This document shows positions 48,353 to 57,388 of a DNA stretch of 64,000 bases, in pieces. Both the position numbers and the translations under genes were made by a program. The stretch's first letter is position 1, and each line of letters starts with the position of its first letter. The notes beneath the pieces were generated by a model. It searched no databases. It worked only from the letters and a program-made list of their open reading frames with translations, and had not been told where the DNA came from. This stretch comes from a virus, in the IMG/VR virus record IMGVR_UViG_3300037502_002220, positions 1-64,000 of that record, one strand, 5' to 3'.

Positions 48353-50746
48353 ATGGCTTGTCAAATTAAAAGAAAAGATAACGGTACTATAGATACTGTA
48401 CTAGCACCTAATGGTAAACCTAGTGTGTTATACAACTCACTTGTAAATGCTATTGCTAGCTCAGAAGTAACTAGGAACGTTATACAATCTGATCCTTATG
48501 TAAGTTCTGTAATGGATAGTGTATATGTAATGGATAACACTGCTGAAGAACTTGCACTAGCTGCTTGGAGTAAGGCGTACACTGTAGACTTTATAGATAG
48601 CTTTGGTAACTGGAAAGAAGATAAGCTACCTAATACAGATAGTAACGGTGAGCCTACTATAAACATGTTATTTCCAGAGATTGCAGATACTGGTGTTAAA
48701 CCTGGTGTATCTGAGCTGTTTGAATCTAATCCTGAGTTAGCTAATGTAGGCACACAAGAACAATACTCTGCATACCTAGACCAAGTGTTTCCAGATAGCA
48801 AGGTTAAAGACATCATGTATCATGGTAGTGATAAAACGTTTAATAAATTTTCAAAAGAATTTGCAAGAGCTGATAGACCTTATTTTTATTTTTCATTTGC
48901 TGAAGAAGCTAACATGTATAAAGAAGCAAGAGGAGGTTCTTATATTTACCCTGTTATTTTAAATGTTAAAAATTATGCTACAGGTTATACTCCTGATGAA
49001 TTAGAAATAGATACTGTTAATAATTTAATAAAACAAGGATATGATGCTGTTGCTGGTAGAGGTTGGACAACAAGAGAAGAAGTAGCAGTATTTGAACCAG
49101 AACAAATACACATATTAGGTACCCCACAAGACATAGAAGGGTTTAAAAGATTTGTATCTAAACCTACACAATCTGTTAGACTTTTTTCAAGTGAAGAGTA
49201 TTCTAAAAACACTCGTGCGTATGTAGAAGAAGTTGAAAGAGTTACCCGACTTATTGAAAATAAATTAAAGATTAAAGAAAAATCTTTTGTAGGTAAAACA
49301 ACTGACAAGTTTGTTGAAAAACAAGATTATTTAAACGATGTTTTAAAACAGCTATTAAATAACATAGGTTTACCTAATACTATAACTAGCTTAGAAGAAT
49401 TAAAAGCTGGGTTACAGGATGGTACAATCTTAAAATATATTCAGAAGGAATATGATTTTTACAAGCAAAAAACTATTAAGACAAAAGGAAATCTAAACAC
49501 ATTGAACTCTAACGTCAGAGTATTAAATAGATTTTTAAAATCTTTAGATATAAACGCATATTCTATAGAACAACAAGAGTTAATAAGAAAATCTTTTCCT
49601 GCACTGTTTGAAGATTTAGGTAGGTATAAATCTAAAGCGCAAGCACTGTCTTATTACAAGCAAGTTGTAAATACACCTAAGTTTTTAAATAAAGCTTTAA
49701 ACTTACAGTACGTTAAGACACAGTACTTTACTGCACAATCTAAGCTAAACAAATTTGAAAATTTATTGAACTATAACACATTGTCTCCAGAAGATTTTCA
49801 ATATAGAATATACAAAGTTGTTGAAAATGAGCTGGATAGGAGAAGTGAGTTTTTTGATTCTAATAAAATGCAAGCTGTTGTGTTAGCTGAAAAAGAAAAA
49901 ATAGCTAAGCAGACTTACGAAAAAAGTGTAAAAGGGTTATTAGAAAGATTTAGTAAAAATGAGAACACTGTTTCAGGTAAGATAGCTAAGGTATTTTTAG
50001 AACATCCTAATACATTAAACGCAATTAAAGCAGAAAACATAAACAAAACTATTTTTGGATTTGCAGGAGGAGAGTGGAAAGGAGACGGTACTTTAAATGT
50101 TAACTTTAAAGACGAACAATCTCTAAAGCACATATTGTTACATGAGTTAACACATCATTTTACAGTACCTTATGTTTTTACTTATTTAAAAAATCATTCT
50201 AACATAGATAAGTATGTAGGTTTTTCTGAAAGATTTCCTTCAGAAGAAGACTTAAAAGAAAGTATAGAATATTCTGTAAAAGAATTAACTCGACAGGAAG
50301 TAGATTCTATTTCTAAATTAGAAGATATTTACATTCATGTTTTAAATTTACATAAGCAAGGTAAGATACAATTTACTAACAGAGAGTTTTCTGCAAATCC
50401 TGAATATGGATTAGAAAATCTTTATGAGTTTATATCAGAGGTAATATCTAACCCGTATTTTGCTGCAGAGATAGCTAAGCAGCCTGGTTTGTTTAATAAA
50501 AAATCTAATCTTCTTAAAGATATTATTTATGCTATCTTTAAAATGTTTGGGATAAATAATAACAATTCTTTATTAGAAGATGTATATAACTTGTTTGAAG
50601 ATTCTTTTTTATATAAAGATGAAAAGTATAACTTTAAATCTTTAGTAGAATCGAAGTCAAGTTTTAAGTACAACTTACCTCAAGTTCAACAATCTATAAG
50701 TGATGAGTGGACTAACGTAAAAAATAACTGTCCTAAACTAATTTAA
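48353..50746 (+). CDS. Polyvalent protein: ADP-ribosyltransferase plus zincin peptidase
   Basis: The 797-residue protein has a short M-A-C-Q lead-in. An ADP-ribosyltransferase of the polyvalent-protein type (ART-PolyVal) spans about residues 150-265: I-M-Y-H-G-S (H157), P-Y-F-Y-F-S-F, Y-P-V-I-L-N-V-K-N and V-F-E-P-E-Q-I near 243-248. The middle is charged and helical. A zincin metallopeptidase lies near the end: H-E-L-T-H-H (H597, E598, H601) and a downstream L-Y-E-F-I-S-E-V as the third ligand. Such proteins are packaged and injected by phages to modify host targets. Codons change from GGT-rich to AGA/GGA-rich at the start of the ART domain. Confidence 0.8.
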   Translation: MACQIKRKDNGTIDTVLAPNGKPSVLYNSLVNAIASSEVTRNVIQSDPYVSSVMDSVYVMDNTAEELALAAWSKAYTVDFIDSFGNWKEDKLPNTDSNGEPTINMLFPEIADTGVKPGVSELFESNPELANVGTQEQYSAYLDQVFPDSKVKDIMYHGSDKTFNKFSKEFARADRPYFYFSFAEEANMYKEARGGSYIYPVILNVKNYATGYTPDELEIDTVNNLIKQGYDAVAGRGWTTREEVAVFEPEQIHILGTPQDIEGFKRFVSKPTQSVRLFSSEEYSKNTRAYVEEVERVTRLIENKLKIKEKSFVGKTTDKFVEKQDYLNDVLKQLLNNIGLPNTITSLEELKAGLQDGTILKYIQKEYDFYKQKTIKTKGNLNTLNSNVRVLNRFLKSLDINAYSIEQQELIRKSFPALFEDLGRYKSKAQALSYYKQVVNTPKFLNKALNLQYVKTQYFTAQSKLNKFENLLNYNTLSPEDFQYRIYKVVENELDRRSEFFDSNKMQAVVLAEKEKIAKQTYEKSVKGLLERFSKNENTVSGKIAKVFLEHPNTLNAIKAENINKTIFGFAGGEWKGDGTLNVNFKDEQSLKHILLHELTHHFTVPYVFTYLKNHSNIDKYVGFSERFPSEEDLKESIEYSVKELTRQEVDSISKLEDIYIHVLNLHKQGKIQFTNREFSANPEYGLENLYEFISEVISNPYFAAEIAKQPGLFNKKSNLLKDIIYAIFKMFGINNNNSLLEDVYNLFEDSFLYKDEKYNFKSLVESKSSFKYNLPQVQQSISDEWTNVKNNCPKLI

Positions 50747-50758
50747 AATTATACAACT

Positions 50759-51250
50759 ATGATGTTAGATAAAGAACTATTAGAACTGTTTAACTACAGG
50801 ATCAACCAGGAAGAAGCTAGTGCTAGGTTATATCTTAAAATGTCTATACACTTAAATGACGTAGGATATTTTAACGCCGCTAAGTTGTGGAAGAAGTTCT
50901 CAGAAGAAGAACGTGAGCACGCAGATATCGCACGTAAGTATTTACTTGCACTAGACATTGAACCAGAGACTAGAGATATTATTGTACCTAACAAAGAGTT
51001 TAACGGTCTAGATGGTGTTATTAACGCTACACTAGAACATGAGTATGAAGTTACACAGCAGTGTGAAGACTTAGCTAAAGCTTGTCTTAAACAACTGTGT
51101 TTTAAATCATTCTCTATTGCACAAGAATATATTAAAATACAAATACACGAGCTTGAGGAATACCACGACATGAAGAATAGATTAGATCTATTTGGTACAG
51201 ATCCTATTAGCTTACGTTTGTATGATAACGAACTCAAAGATATGTTATGA
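50759..51250 (+). CDS. Ferritin with intact ferroxidase centre
   Basis: The 163-residue protein aligns by eye with bacterial ferritin FtnA. The ligands E18, Y25, E51, H54, E95 and Q128 match the E17, Y24, E50, H53, E94 and Q127 positions of E. coli FtnA (my alignment). The four-helix layout and length are right for ferritins, which oxidise Fe(II) and store it as a mineral. Ferritin is not a usual phage gene. It is the gene after the ART/zincin gene, shares the operon direction, and overlaps the following small gene (ATGA). It might lower free iron and oxidative damage in the infected cell, or be packaged. Confidence 0.85.
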   Translation: MMLDKELLELFNYRINQEEASARLYLKMSIHLNDVGYFNAAKLWKKFSEEEREHADIARKYLLALDIEPETRDIIVPNKEFNGLDGVINATLEHEYEVTQQCEDLAKACLKQLCFKSFSIAQEYIKIQIHELEEYHDMKNRLDLFGTDPISLRLYDNELKDML

Positions 51251-51642
51251 GCTGCGCACCCTTTAGTGATCCACTGATGAACGCATTATCATATCTATAT
51301 ACAAATAAAGCTATAGATAAGGATATGCGCATCAGAACTAAACGCATAGACTTCTACTTGAACATCCTTGATAAACAAGCTGGTGTCAAGCTATTTGATA
51401 TCATGGAAGATACACTAGTACCTATCCAAGAGAACTTTAATACTATGCGTGGTCTAGAGCAAGCTGATGAAGTAGCACCAATACCGTCTTATACAGATCG
51501 TATTGCAGAAGGTAGATCAGAAGCTAAGGAAGTGTGGAATAACTCTGATAAAAAACTACCTTCTGGTTTTGACGAAGATCAGCGCATGTACTTAGAAGAA
51601 TTATTTAATGAAGGTATATTAGAACTTAACTGTACGTTATGA
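51247..51642 (+). CDS. Hypothetical helical protein between ferritin and nuclease genes
   Basis: The 131-residue product begins M-S-C and is acidic and helical. The first 70 residues include R-I-D-F-Y-L-N-I-L and the last 40 contain D-E-D-Q-R-M-Y-L-E-E-L. It ends in E-L-N-C-T-L. Starts and stops overlap both neighbours, so it is coupled to the ferritin and to the giant nuclease-fusion gene. Function unknown; it may be a small internal virion protein. Confidence 0.5.
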   Translation: MSCAPFSDPLMNALSYLYTNKAIDKDMRIRTKRIDFYLNILDKQAGVKLFDIMEDTLVPIQENFNTMRGLEQADEVAPIPSYTDRIAEGRSEAKEVWNNSDKKLPSGFDEDQRMYLEELFNEGILELNCTL

Positions 51643-54600
51643 GCTGTAAAACACCAACGTTTGAAGAACTAATGCAAGCTGTTAAGAACAGGATGTTCTT
51701 AAAGATAGCTAAAGAAAAAACTCAAGACGGTATTGTAGAAGCACTTAAGTTTACCAGTGATGTTCTTCAATTACGCCAGCAGAATGTAAATCCTAAGAAC
51801 GTAGGTGATGATACTTCTCGCTATACGTTAATAGATCCTAGTGCTGGAGATACTTCTGTGTTCTTATCTAATCGTGTAACAGATAGAGTAGCTAGGTACT
51901 ATCGTAAGATATTTGAGAAACCTAGTAACCCTAATACTGCACAAATGGAGTACGGTACTGCTGTACATAAAGTTATGCAGAATCTGTTAGAAGGTAACTA
52001 TAACAACACGCTAGATATTAATGCTGTGTATGCAGCTCAGGTAAACACACCGTACAGCTTAACGTTGGAACAAGTTCAACAGTTAAATAGCTATGCTAAA
52101 AAGCTTTTAAAAGATATCGACGCACAACAACAAGCTATTGACCCTAAAGGTACTTTTAGAATAGCTGTTGAAAACGTAGTCGTAGATCCTGTTAAAGATC
52201 TAGCTGGTACAGTAGACTTAGTAGTAGTATTCTCAGATGGTACAGTAGGAGTCTATGACTTTAAAACAATGTCACCAAAGTCTAATGTCATAGAAAGAAA
52301 TATGTTTGGTCAAATTACCAACGTAACTGGTAGAGACTTTGTAGCTGCTACTACTAGAACAGGTTGGAGTATGCAGATGAACTCCTATCGTGATACATTA
52401 CTAGAATACTACGGTGCTAAAGACGTTAGGTTTACTAGGATTATTCCTATGTTTATGAACTATACGTTAGATGATAATAAGCAAATTACTGGTCTTAGAG
52501 AAATTATAACTGAAGCTAACTTTGAACAGCTATCACCTAGATCTGTAGGTGTAGAAAAGTTTACTAACGCAGCTATTAACGAGTTTCTAAAGACTAGGTA
52601 CGAGTATATAGAGCAGTTAAATAAACAAATACAATCTGCTTCTAGATTAGAGCGTCCTAAGTTGTATCAACAGCTAAACCAAGTGTATGACTCTATAGAT
52701 ATGTTTGTTAACAACATGGATATTACCATGCTGATTAACGATGCACTTGCTGTATCTAAAGGTACTTACGAAACACTAGCTGAACTTAAGGAAGCATATA
52801 CATTTGTTAAAGCTATAGTAGATCTACAGCGTAACTTATCTGATACTACAGAAGCATTTGATATTACCTTTGATGCTGACGTAATAGATACACTAGCTAA
52901 GAATGCAGCAGTACTACATGAAAAGTATATCAAGTTGATTCTTGATGGTGTTGAAGGTAGATACGGTAAGCTTAATGTAGAAGGTGGTGAGATACTACTT
53001 AGTGAAGATGATCTACTTACACAGATCTTTAGCACTACCACAGAATCTCAGAACCCTATTGTAAGATATGCACAAGATTTATTTCAAGGTAGTTACAATT
53101 ATCAACGTAGAGAATTTAGAGATTTTGATGAAGCATTAGCTAGTGTAGAGAAACCATTAATAGAATGGGCTAAGTCTAGAGGTGAAACGTTAGCAGATGT
53201 ATATAAGTATTTACTTGATCTTGAAAACGGTAAGTTCTATGGTAGAGTAGATCTAGCATTTATTGAACGTGCTAATCAAGAACGTGATGCTGAGAACGTA
53301 GAGTTCTTTACTAAGAATTACGAGATAAAAGATAAGAATGCTAAAGGGGAAACGTATAAAGAATGGTACAATCGCAACATAAAAGAACTAACGCAAGTAC
53401 TTGAAGCTAGGTTTAAAAACTTAGATGAAAATCAACGTGTAACTGCTGTACAGCGTGCGCTTGATAATTGGCAGAGTAACAACGATTTAAAGATAGAAAA
53501 CGGTATACCTAGATACCCTAAAGCTTGGTTGAATAAACACAACAGTTGGCTTAAGATTAAACCAGGAGTACTTGCTGCTAATCAATCTGAGCAGTATACG
53601 TTCATGAAAGCTAATAAACCACTGCTAGATTATTACGAGTTCTTGCGCGATAGTGTAGCTAAGTGGAGAGGAGAAACTAGCTACAAACTTATAGATAGTT
53701 ATTTGTTCTATCCTATGGTTAGAGCTAGTGCTATTGAAAAACTAGGTAGGACTAATGCTTATGATACATTACTTACAGACATTAAAGAAGTACTAGAGAT
53801 CAAACAAGATGATCAACTCTTTGGTGTATCTGAAATTAATGACGATGGTACTATGGTAGAAGCTAAGCAGATACCGCTGTACTTTACACAACCGTTTAGG
53901 AACGCTGCTGGTGGTATAGATACATCGCAGATGAGTACAGATATCAGTGCTAGCTTTAGGTTAATGGCTAAGTCTGTGTACAATTACAAGTACATGAATC
54001 AGATTGAAGCTGATATACTAGCACTGCAAGATCTTCTTAAGATGGTCAACTACGAAGAAGGTGGTTGGGGTAAGAAGGTAGTTGACTTTATGAACAGTGT
54101 AGCTAAGAAAGATAAAACAGAATCTGGTTCTATGACCGATACTGTATTTAAAGCACTTAGAGACTATCACCTATATGGTATTAGATTACAGCCAGGGTTT
54201 AATCCTAAGTTTGTAAAAGCTGTAGATAGTGCGATGCAGTGGTTTACACTTAGGTCATTAGGTCTAGGTATCATACCAGCTACTACTTCTTATGTTGCTG
54301 GTCAAGTAAGTGCTAGGTTAGAAGCTGTTAAAGGTCAAATATGGGATACTGAAAAGTGGAACTTAGCTACCAAGCTAATGGCTAAAGAATCTAAGAAGTA
54401 TCACGGTATAGGTTTTTTCTTTGGTGTACACAACGAAGATATGCTACAAGATATCTTACGCCAACGTGTAGGTGGTGTATCTTCAGTACTAGGTAATACG
54501 CTGTACAATAACAATCTTAATAAGTACGTAGATCAGCGTTTGTTAATGGCACCGTGGTCTTATGGTCAAGAACGTTTAGATAATCACATTGCTGTAGCAA

Positions 54601-55637
54601 TGGCACACAGCTATGGTTTTGATAGCAACGGTAATGTAAGATTATTGACTAATCTACCACAAGAGAATCAAAAGAGTGTATACGAACGCATGATCTTTGA
54701 TGAAGCTAAAGGTAGCTTTACTATCGAAGGTCTTAATGAAGAACAAACTTCTAGGGCTATTATACAGTTTCAACAAGCTGTTAGAGCTGGTCAAAAGCGT
54801 GTTACTGGTACACTATCACAAGAAGATATCGCATACTGGCAAACTACGTTAACAGGTAAATTAGTAATGATGTTTAAATCTTGGATGCCTTCTATCCTTA
54901 AAGAAAGATTTGGTGCTACTAGGTTTAATGACGTACTAGATGTAGTAGAGCAAGGTAGATATCGTGCTGTATGGGAGAATAACGAAATAGAAGATAACAC
55001 AAACACACTGGTATATTTCTTACATACTACTAAGAATACAGCAGCGTTTGTAGTTAAGAATCTATTAATGACAAATAGTATTGCACGTAGGTTTGGTGCT
55101 AAGGTTAAGCTAGATGATACTAAACTTAGAAAACAGTACGCTGCATTTCTAAAGAAGTATGAGAAGTACCCTGGTATGCTAGAGAAGGTACCTACGTTTG
55201 AATCTTTTGTGCAAATGAAAGAAGGTCAAATACGTGCTGCTATTGGAGAGTTAGAAGTTTTAATACTACTTTCAGCAGCTATATTCTTGTTAGGTTCTGA
55301 TTTTGATGATGACGGTGAACCACTGTGGTCTGAAACTTGGGTAGCACACCAGATCTTTAAAGTACTTAACCGTACTAAAACAGAACTTAGCTTTACATAT
55401 AATGCAACAGAATACGCTAAGCTAGTAGCTAATCCTATACCTCTTACTGGGTTATTGACACATGTAATTAAGCTACTTGGAAACACAATAGATGAGACTG
55501 GTGATACATTACTTGGTGAAAATAATCAACGAGACAAAGCAGAAAAGTTACATTATACTACAGGACTTATTCAAGGTATGTATCAGCTTAGGAAATTTTT
55601 TGATGTCCTTAGCGTTGATGAAGCAGCTACTCGTTAA
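51639..55637 (+). CDS. Giant cargo protein with N-terminal PD-(D/E)XK nuclease and C-terminal membrane helix
   Basis: The 1332-residue protein begins M-S-C-K. Residues 105-245 have the RecB/Cas4-type nuclease layout: Y-G-T-A-V-H-K, A-G-T-V-D-L (D193), V-Y-D-F-K-T (D207, K209) and S-M-Q-M-N-S-Y. The rest is largely helical, with a V-E-G-G-E motif near residue 447. A hydrophobic helix (about 1210-1225) is followed by D-F-D-D-D-G-E-P, which I associate with conserved crAss cargo proteins. It is the last gene of the rightward block. A role as an ejected nuclease anchored at the membrane is inferred from domains and position. It ends 27 nt before the terminator-like hairpin. Confidence 0.7.
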   Translation: MSCKTPTFEELMQAVKNRMFLKIAKEKTQDGIVEALKFTSDVLQLRQQNVNPKNVGDDTSRYTLIDPSAGDTSVFLSNRVTDRVARYYRKIFEKPSNPNTAQMEYGTAVHKVMQNLLEGNYNNTLDINAVYAAQVNTPYSLTLEQVQQLNSYAKKLLKDIDAQQQAIDPKGTFRIAVENVVVDPVKDLAGTVDLVVVFSDGTVGVYDFKTMSPKSNVIERNMFGQITNVTGRDFVAATTRTGWSMQMNSYRDTLLEYYGAKDVRFTRIIPMFMNYTLDDNKQITGLREIITEANFEQLSPRSVGVEKFTNAAINEFLKTRYEYIEQLNKQIQSASRLERPKLYQQLNQVYDSIDMFVNNMDITMLINDALAVSKGTYETLAELKEAYTFVKAIVDLQRNLSDTTEAFDITFDADVIDTLAKNAAVLHEKYIKLILDGVEGRYGKLNVEGGEILLSEDDLLTQIFSTTTESQNPIVRYAQDLFQGSYNYQRREFRDFDEALASVEKPLIEWAKSRGETLADVYKYLLDLENGKFYGRVDLAFIERANQERDAENVEFFTKNYEIKDKNAKGETYKEWYNRNIKELTQVLEARFKNLDENQRVTAVQRALDNWQSNNDLKIENGIPRYPKAWLNKHNSWLKIKPGVLAANQSEQYTFMKANKPLLDYYEFLRDSVAKWRGETSYKLIDSYLFYPMVRASAIEKLGRTNAYDTLLTDIKEVLEIKQDDQLFGVSEINDDGTMVEAKQIPLYFTQPFRNAAGGIDTSQMSTDISASFRLMAKSVYNYKYMNQIEADILALQDLLKMVNYEEGGWGKKVVDFMNSVAKKDKTESGSMTDTVFKALRDYHLYGIRLQPGFNPKFVKAVDSAMQWFTLRSLGLGIIPATTSYVAGQVSARLEAVKGQIWDTEKWNLATKLMAKESKKYHGIGFFFGVHNEDMLQDILRQRVGGVSSVLGNTLYNNNLNKYVDQRLLMAPWSYGQERLDNHIAVAMAHSYGFDSNGNVRLLTNLPQENQKSVYERMIFDEAKGSFTIEGLNEEQTSRAIIQFQQAVRAGQKRVTGTLSQEDIAYWQTTLTGKLVMMFKSWMPSILKERFGATRFNDVLDVVEQGRYRAVWENNEIEDNTNTLVYFLHTTKNTAAFVVKNLLMTNSIARRFGAKVKLDDTKLRKQYAAFLKKYEKYPGMLEKVPTFESFVQMKEGQIRAAIGELEVLILLSAAIFLLGSDFDDDGEPLWSETWVAHQIFKVLNRTKTELSFTYNATEYAKLVANPIPLTGLLTHVIKLLGNTIDETGDTLLGENNQRDKAEKLHYTTGLIQGMYQLRKFFDVLSVDEAATR

Positions 55638-55656
55638 AGTACGTGAGCGGTGCGGT

Positions 55657-55690
55657 AAAAAAAAGGACTACACCGCATTTGGTGTAGCCC
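55657..55690 (-). terminator. Intrinsic terminator for the leftward transcript at the convergent junction
   Basis: On the - strand GGGCTACACC (55690-55681) pairs with GGTGTAGTCC (55674-55665) around a 6-nt loop, with one mismatch, and is followed by eight T residues (55664-55657). On the + strand the stem is followed by CTAAAATTACC, with no T tract, so it should stop leftward but not rightward transcripts efficiently. It separates the two convergent gene blocks. Confidence 0.8.
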
Positions 55691-55712
55691 CTAAAATTAC
55701 CCTATGAAAGCA

Positions 55713-55985
55713 TTACAAATTTACACAATAAACTGGATCTTTTACAATAATCCTCCTGTTAGTTTTTTCAACATCAACAGGAATAGCTTTGTTACCGTAG
55801 ACTACAACAACAGGTTCTATGATATGTTTACTGAGTTCTATAGTCTTAGCTACAATAGCTTTATTAAGACTTTCTAATTCTGCTTTATAAGCCTCGAATC
55901 TATTCTGTAGCGTAACTACATCATTAACCATTGCTGCAATCTGCTCTTCAGAAAGATTACTTTCTGGGTGAAATACTTCTTTCAT
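55713..55985 (-). CDS. Hypothetical coiled-coil protein (last gene of leftward block)
   Basis: Residues 12-58 of the 90-residue protein form a charged helix with Leu/Ile heptads, followed by a short beta-rich end. There is no membrane segment or known motif. It starts 2 nt after its upstream neighbour ends (on the - strand) and stops just before the terminator hairpin. Confidence 0.5.
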   Translation of the reverse strand: MKEVFHPESNLSEEQIAAMVNDVVTLQNRFEAYKAELESLNKAIVAKTIELSKHIIEPVVVVYGNKAIPVDVEKTNRRIIVKDPVYCVNL

Positions 55986-55987
55986 GT

Positions 55988-56347
55988 TTAAAGTTCTGTG
56001 TGATCTAATAATACATTTAACTTCGCGTAAAATTCACTGTGCGTAATAATCTGATAGTCTCTGTATAGATCTTTAATGATACTAGGTACCTTACAATCCA
56101 TAGTCTCTACGATAACCCTAGCTAATGTTAAAGCATCTCTACCGTCTATGTATAGTTCTGGTAGTGCTTCCATGCGTACAATCTCACTATTAAACTCGCG
56201 TTCAGACATATGATGCGCACGCATGTACACTCTCTTAGCATCGACACCGACATTAACTAACATATACTGTGGATGTGGATCCTCATGTCTGTAAAATATG
56301 TAGCGTACTTTCCATATTAAACTAGCGTGTAATGGACTATCCTCCAT
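55988..56347 (-). CDS. Hypothetical protein
   Basis: The 119-residue product is mixed alpha/beta, with Y-R-H-E-D-P-H-P near 18-26, A-H-H-M-S-E-R-E-F near 44-52 and L-Y-I-D-G-R-D-A-L near 65-73. His-rich spots suggest metal binding, but no family is evident. It overlaps its neighbour at 56337-56669 by 11 nt. Confidence 0.45.
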   Translation of the reverse strand: MEDSPLHASLIWKVRYIFYRHEDPHPQYMLVNVGVDAKRVYMRAHHMSEREFNSEIVRMEALPELYIDGRDALTLARVIVETMDCKVPSIIKDLYRDYQIITHSEFYAKLNVLLDHTEL

Positions 56348-56669
56348 AGCTTTCGTAGTTATTCTCGATTAGATACTCAAGGTGTTCTTGCATAGACCTT
56401 TCATCAGATTCTTTAAGCCTACGCATATCATCAGATGCAGCTTCATTAGCTTCATCTCTAGCACGTAAACATACTTCAACAGCTTTAGCTAACACTCTTT
56501 TACGTTTATCATTTGCAGATAACCATTCGTTGATCTTAATTAAACGTTCTGTCTTACTAAGTGCTGGAAATAAATGTTTATTACAGTAGTTTATGGTATC
56601 TTGAAAATCAGGTATACGTGGTATTATTTCGTCGTCTTCTATCTCCCCGATGGAAAGAGTTTCTTCCAA
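56337..56669 (-). CDS. Hypothetical helical protein (TTG start)
   Basis: The frame has no early ATG; the TTG at 56669 gives 110 residues and lies 31 nt inside the end of the neighbouring membrane-protein gene, so overlap coupling favours it. The N-terminus is acidic and the body is helical and charged (A-K-A-V-E-V-C-L-R-A-R-D-E near 61-73). It ends in E-S-Y-G-G. No function is recognised. Confidence 0.45.
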   Translation of the reverse strand: MEETLSIGEIEDDEIIPRIPDFQDTINYCNKHLFPALSKTERLIKINEWLSANDKRKRVLAKAVEVCLRARDEANEAASDDMRRLKESDERSMQEHLEYLIENNYESYGG

Positions 56670-57388
56670 CGGGGGTTCTTCTTTTTTTTATCATCTTCCT
56701 CCTCAAGATCATCGTCATTTACGTTAGCAGGCTTAGGCTCTGGTTTAGGTTCTGGCTTAGGTTTATTCTCTACTCTAGGTGCAGGTCTATCTAATACGTT
56801 AGATACACCATCATTGACCTGAGCAAATAATCCTAGATAGAACGGTAAGCTAACGTGCGCTATGAGAATAAATATAGACATAAACGTAGTACCATCTTGA
56901 ATAGTAAGCAACGCTTTACCTATACTACCTGAAAAGAGAAAGTTCAAAAACGTGTAAGCTTCTACTTGAGTACCTCTACCTAGTACAATAAACCAAGTGT
57001 TAGCAAATGCTGGTAACACCGTCCATAAACCAGACATGAGTACATCAAGTAATTCTTTACCAACAACCCAAACATTTTGCTTTAACTTAATAGAAGCATA
57101 TAACTCTTGGAATTGTCTATACAGTGTACTACCAAAGACTACTGATATTGCAGCAATAGCCATATGTGACGCTAACCTTACCCAATAGTTCATATTGTGT
57201 AAGAACGCTACGTCAGCAGCTATGAGACCTTCGAGTACAGCTAAGAATACCAAGAGTGCTTCTTGCAATACTACTTTACGATCACGTATAGCATCGATAA
57301 TATCAGTACCTTTAGACTTAGATTTAAAGATTGCGTACAACATTGCTACACCAAGTGCAGCTACAATCATAGGTACATACTGTGTCAT
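56639..57388 (-). CDS. Multi-pass membrane protein with Pro/Lys-rich cytoplasmic tail
   Basis: The 249-residue protein has an N-terminal hydrophobic helix (about 5-22), further helices near 42-60, 72-90, 112-135 and 160-185, then a tail with P-K-P-E-P-K-P repeats and acidic and basic runs (D-D-D-L-E-E-E-D-D-K-K-K-K). This is a membrane protein with four or five passes. It could be a phage envelope or superinfection-exclusion protein, or a holin-like protein; no motif decides. Its ATG overlaps the stop of a 27-codon gene. Confidence 0.6.
   Translation of the reverse strand: MTQYVPMIVAALGVAMLYAIFKSKSKGTDIIDAIRDRKVVLQEALLVFLAVLEGLIAADVAFLHNMNYWVRLASHMAIAAISVVFGSTLYRQFQELYASIKLKQNVWVVGKELLDVLMSGLWTVLPAFANTWFIVLGRGTQVEAYTFLNFLFSGSIGKALLTIQDGTTFMSIFILIAHVSLPFYLGLFAQVNDGVSNVLDRPAPRVENKPKPEPKPEPKPANVNDDDLEEEDDKKKKNPRWKKLFPSGR

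Noticed and set aside
56561-57188. Small + strand frames antisense to the membrane-protein gene
   Set aside because: They run opposite to a well-supported gene with clear membrane helices and are low-complexity shadows.
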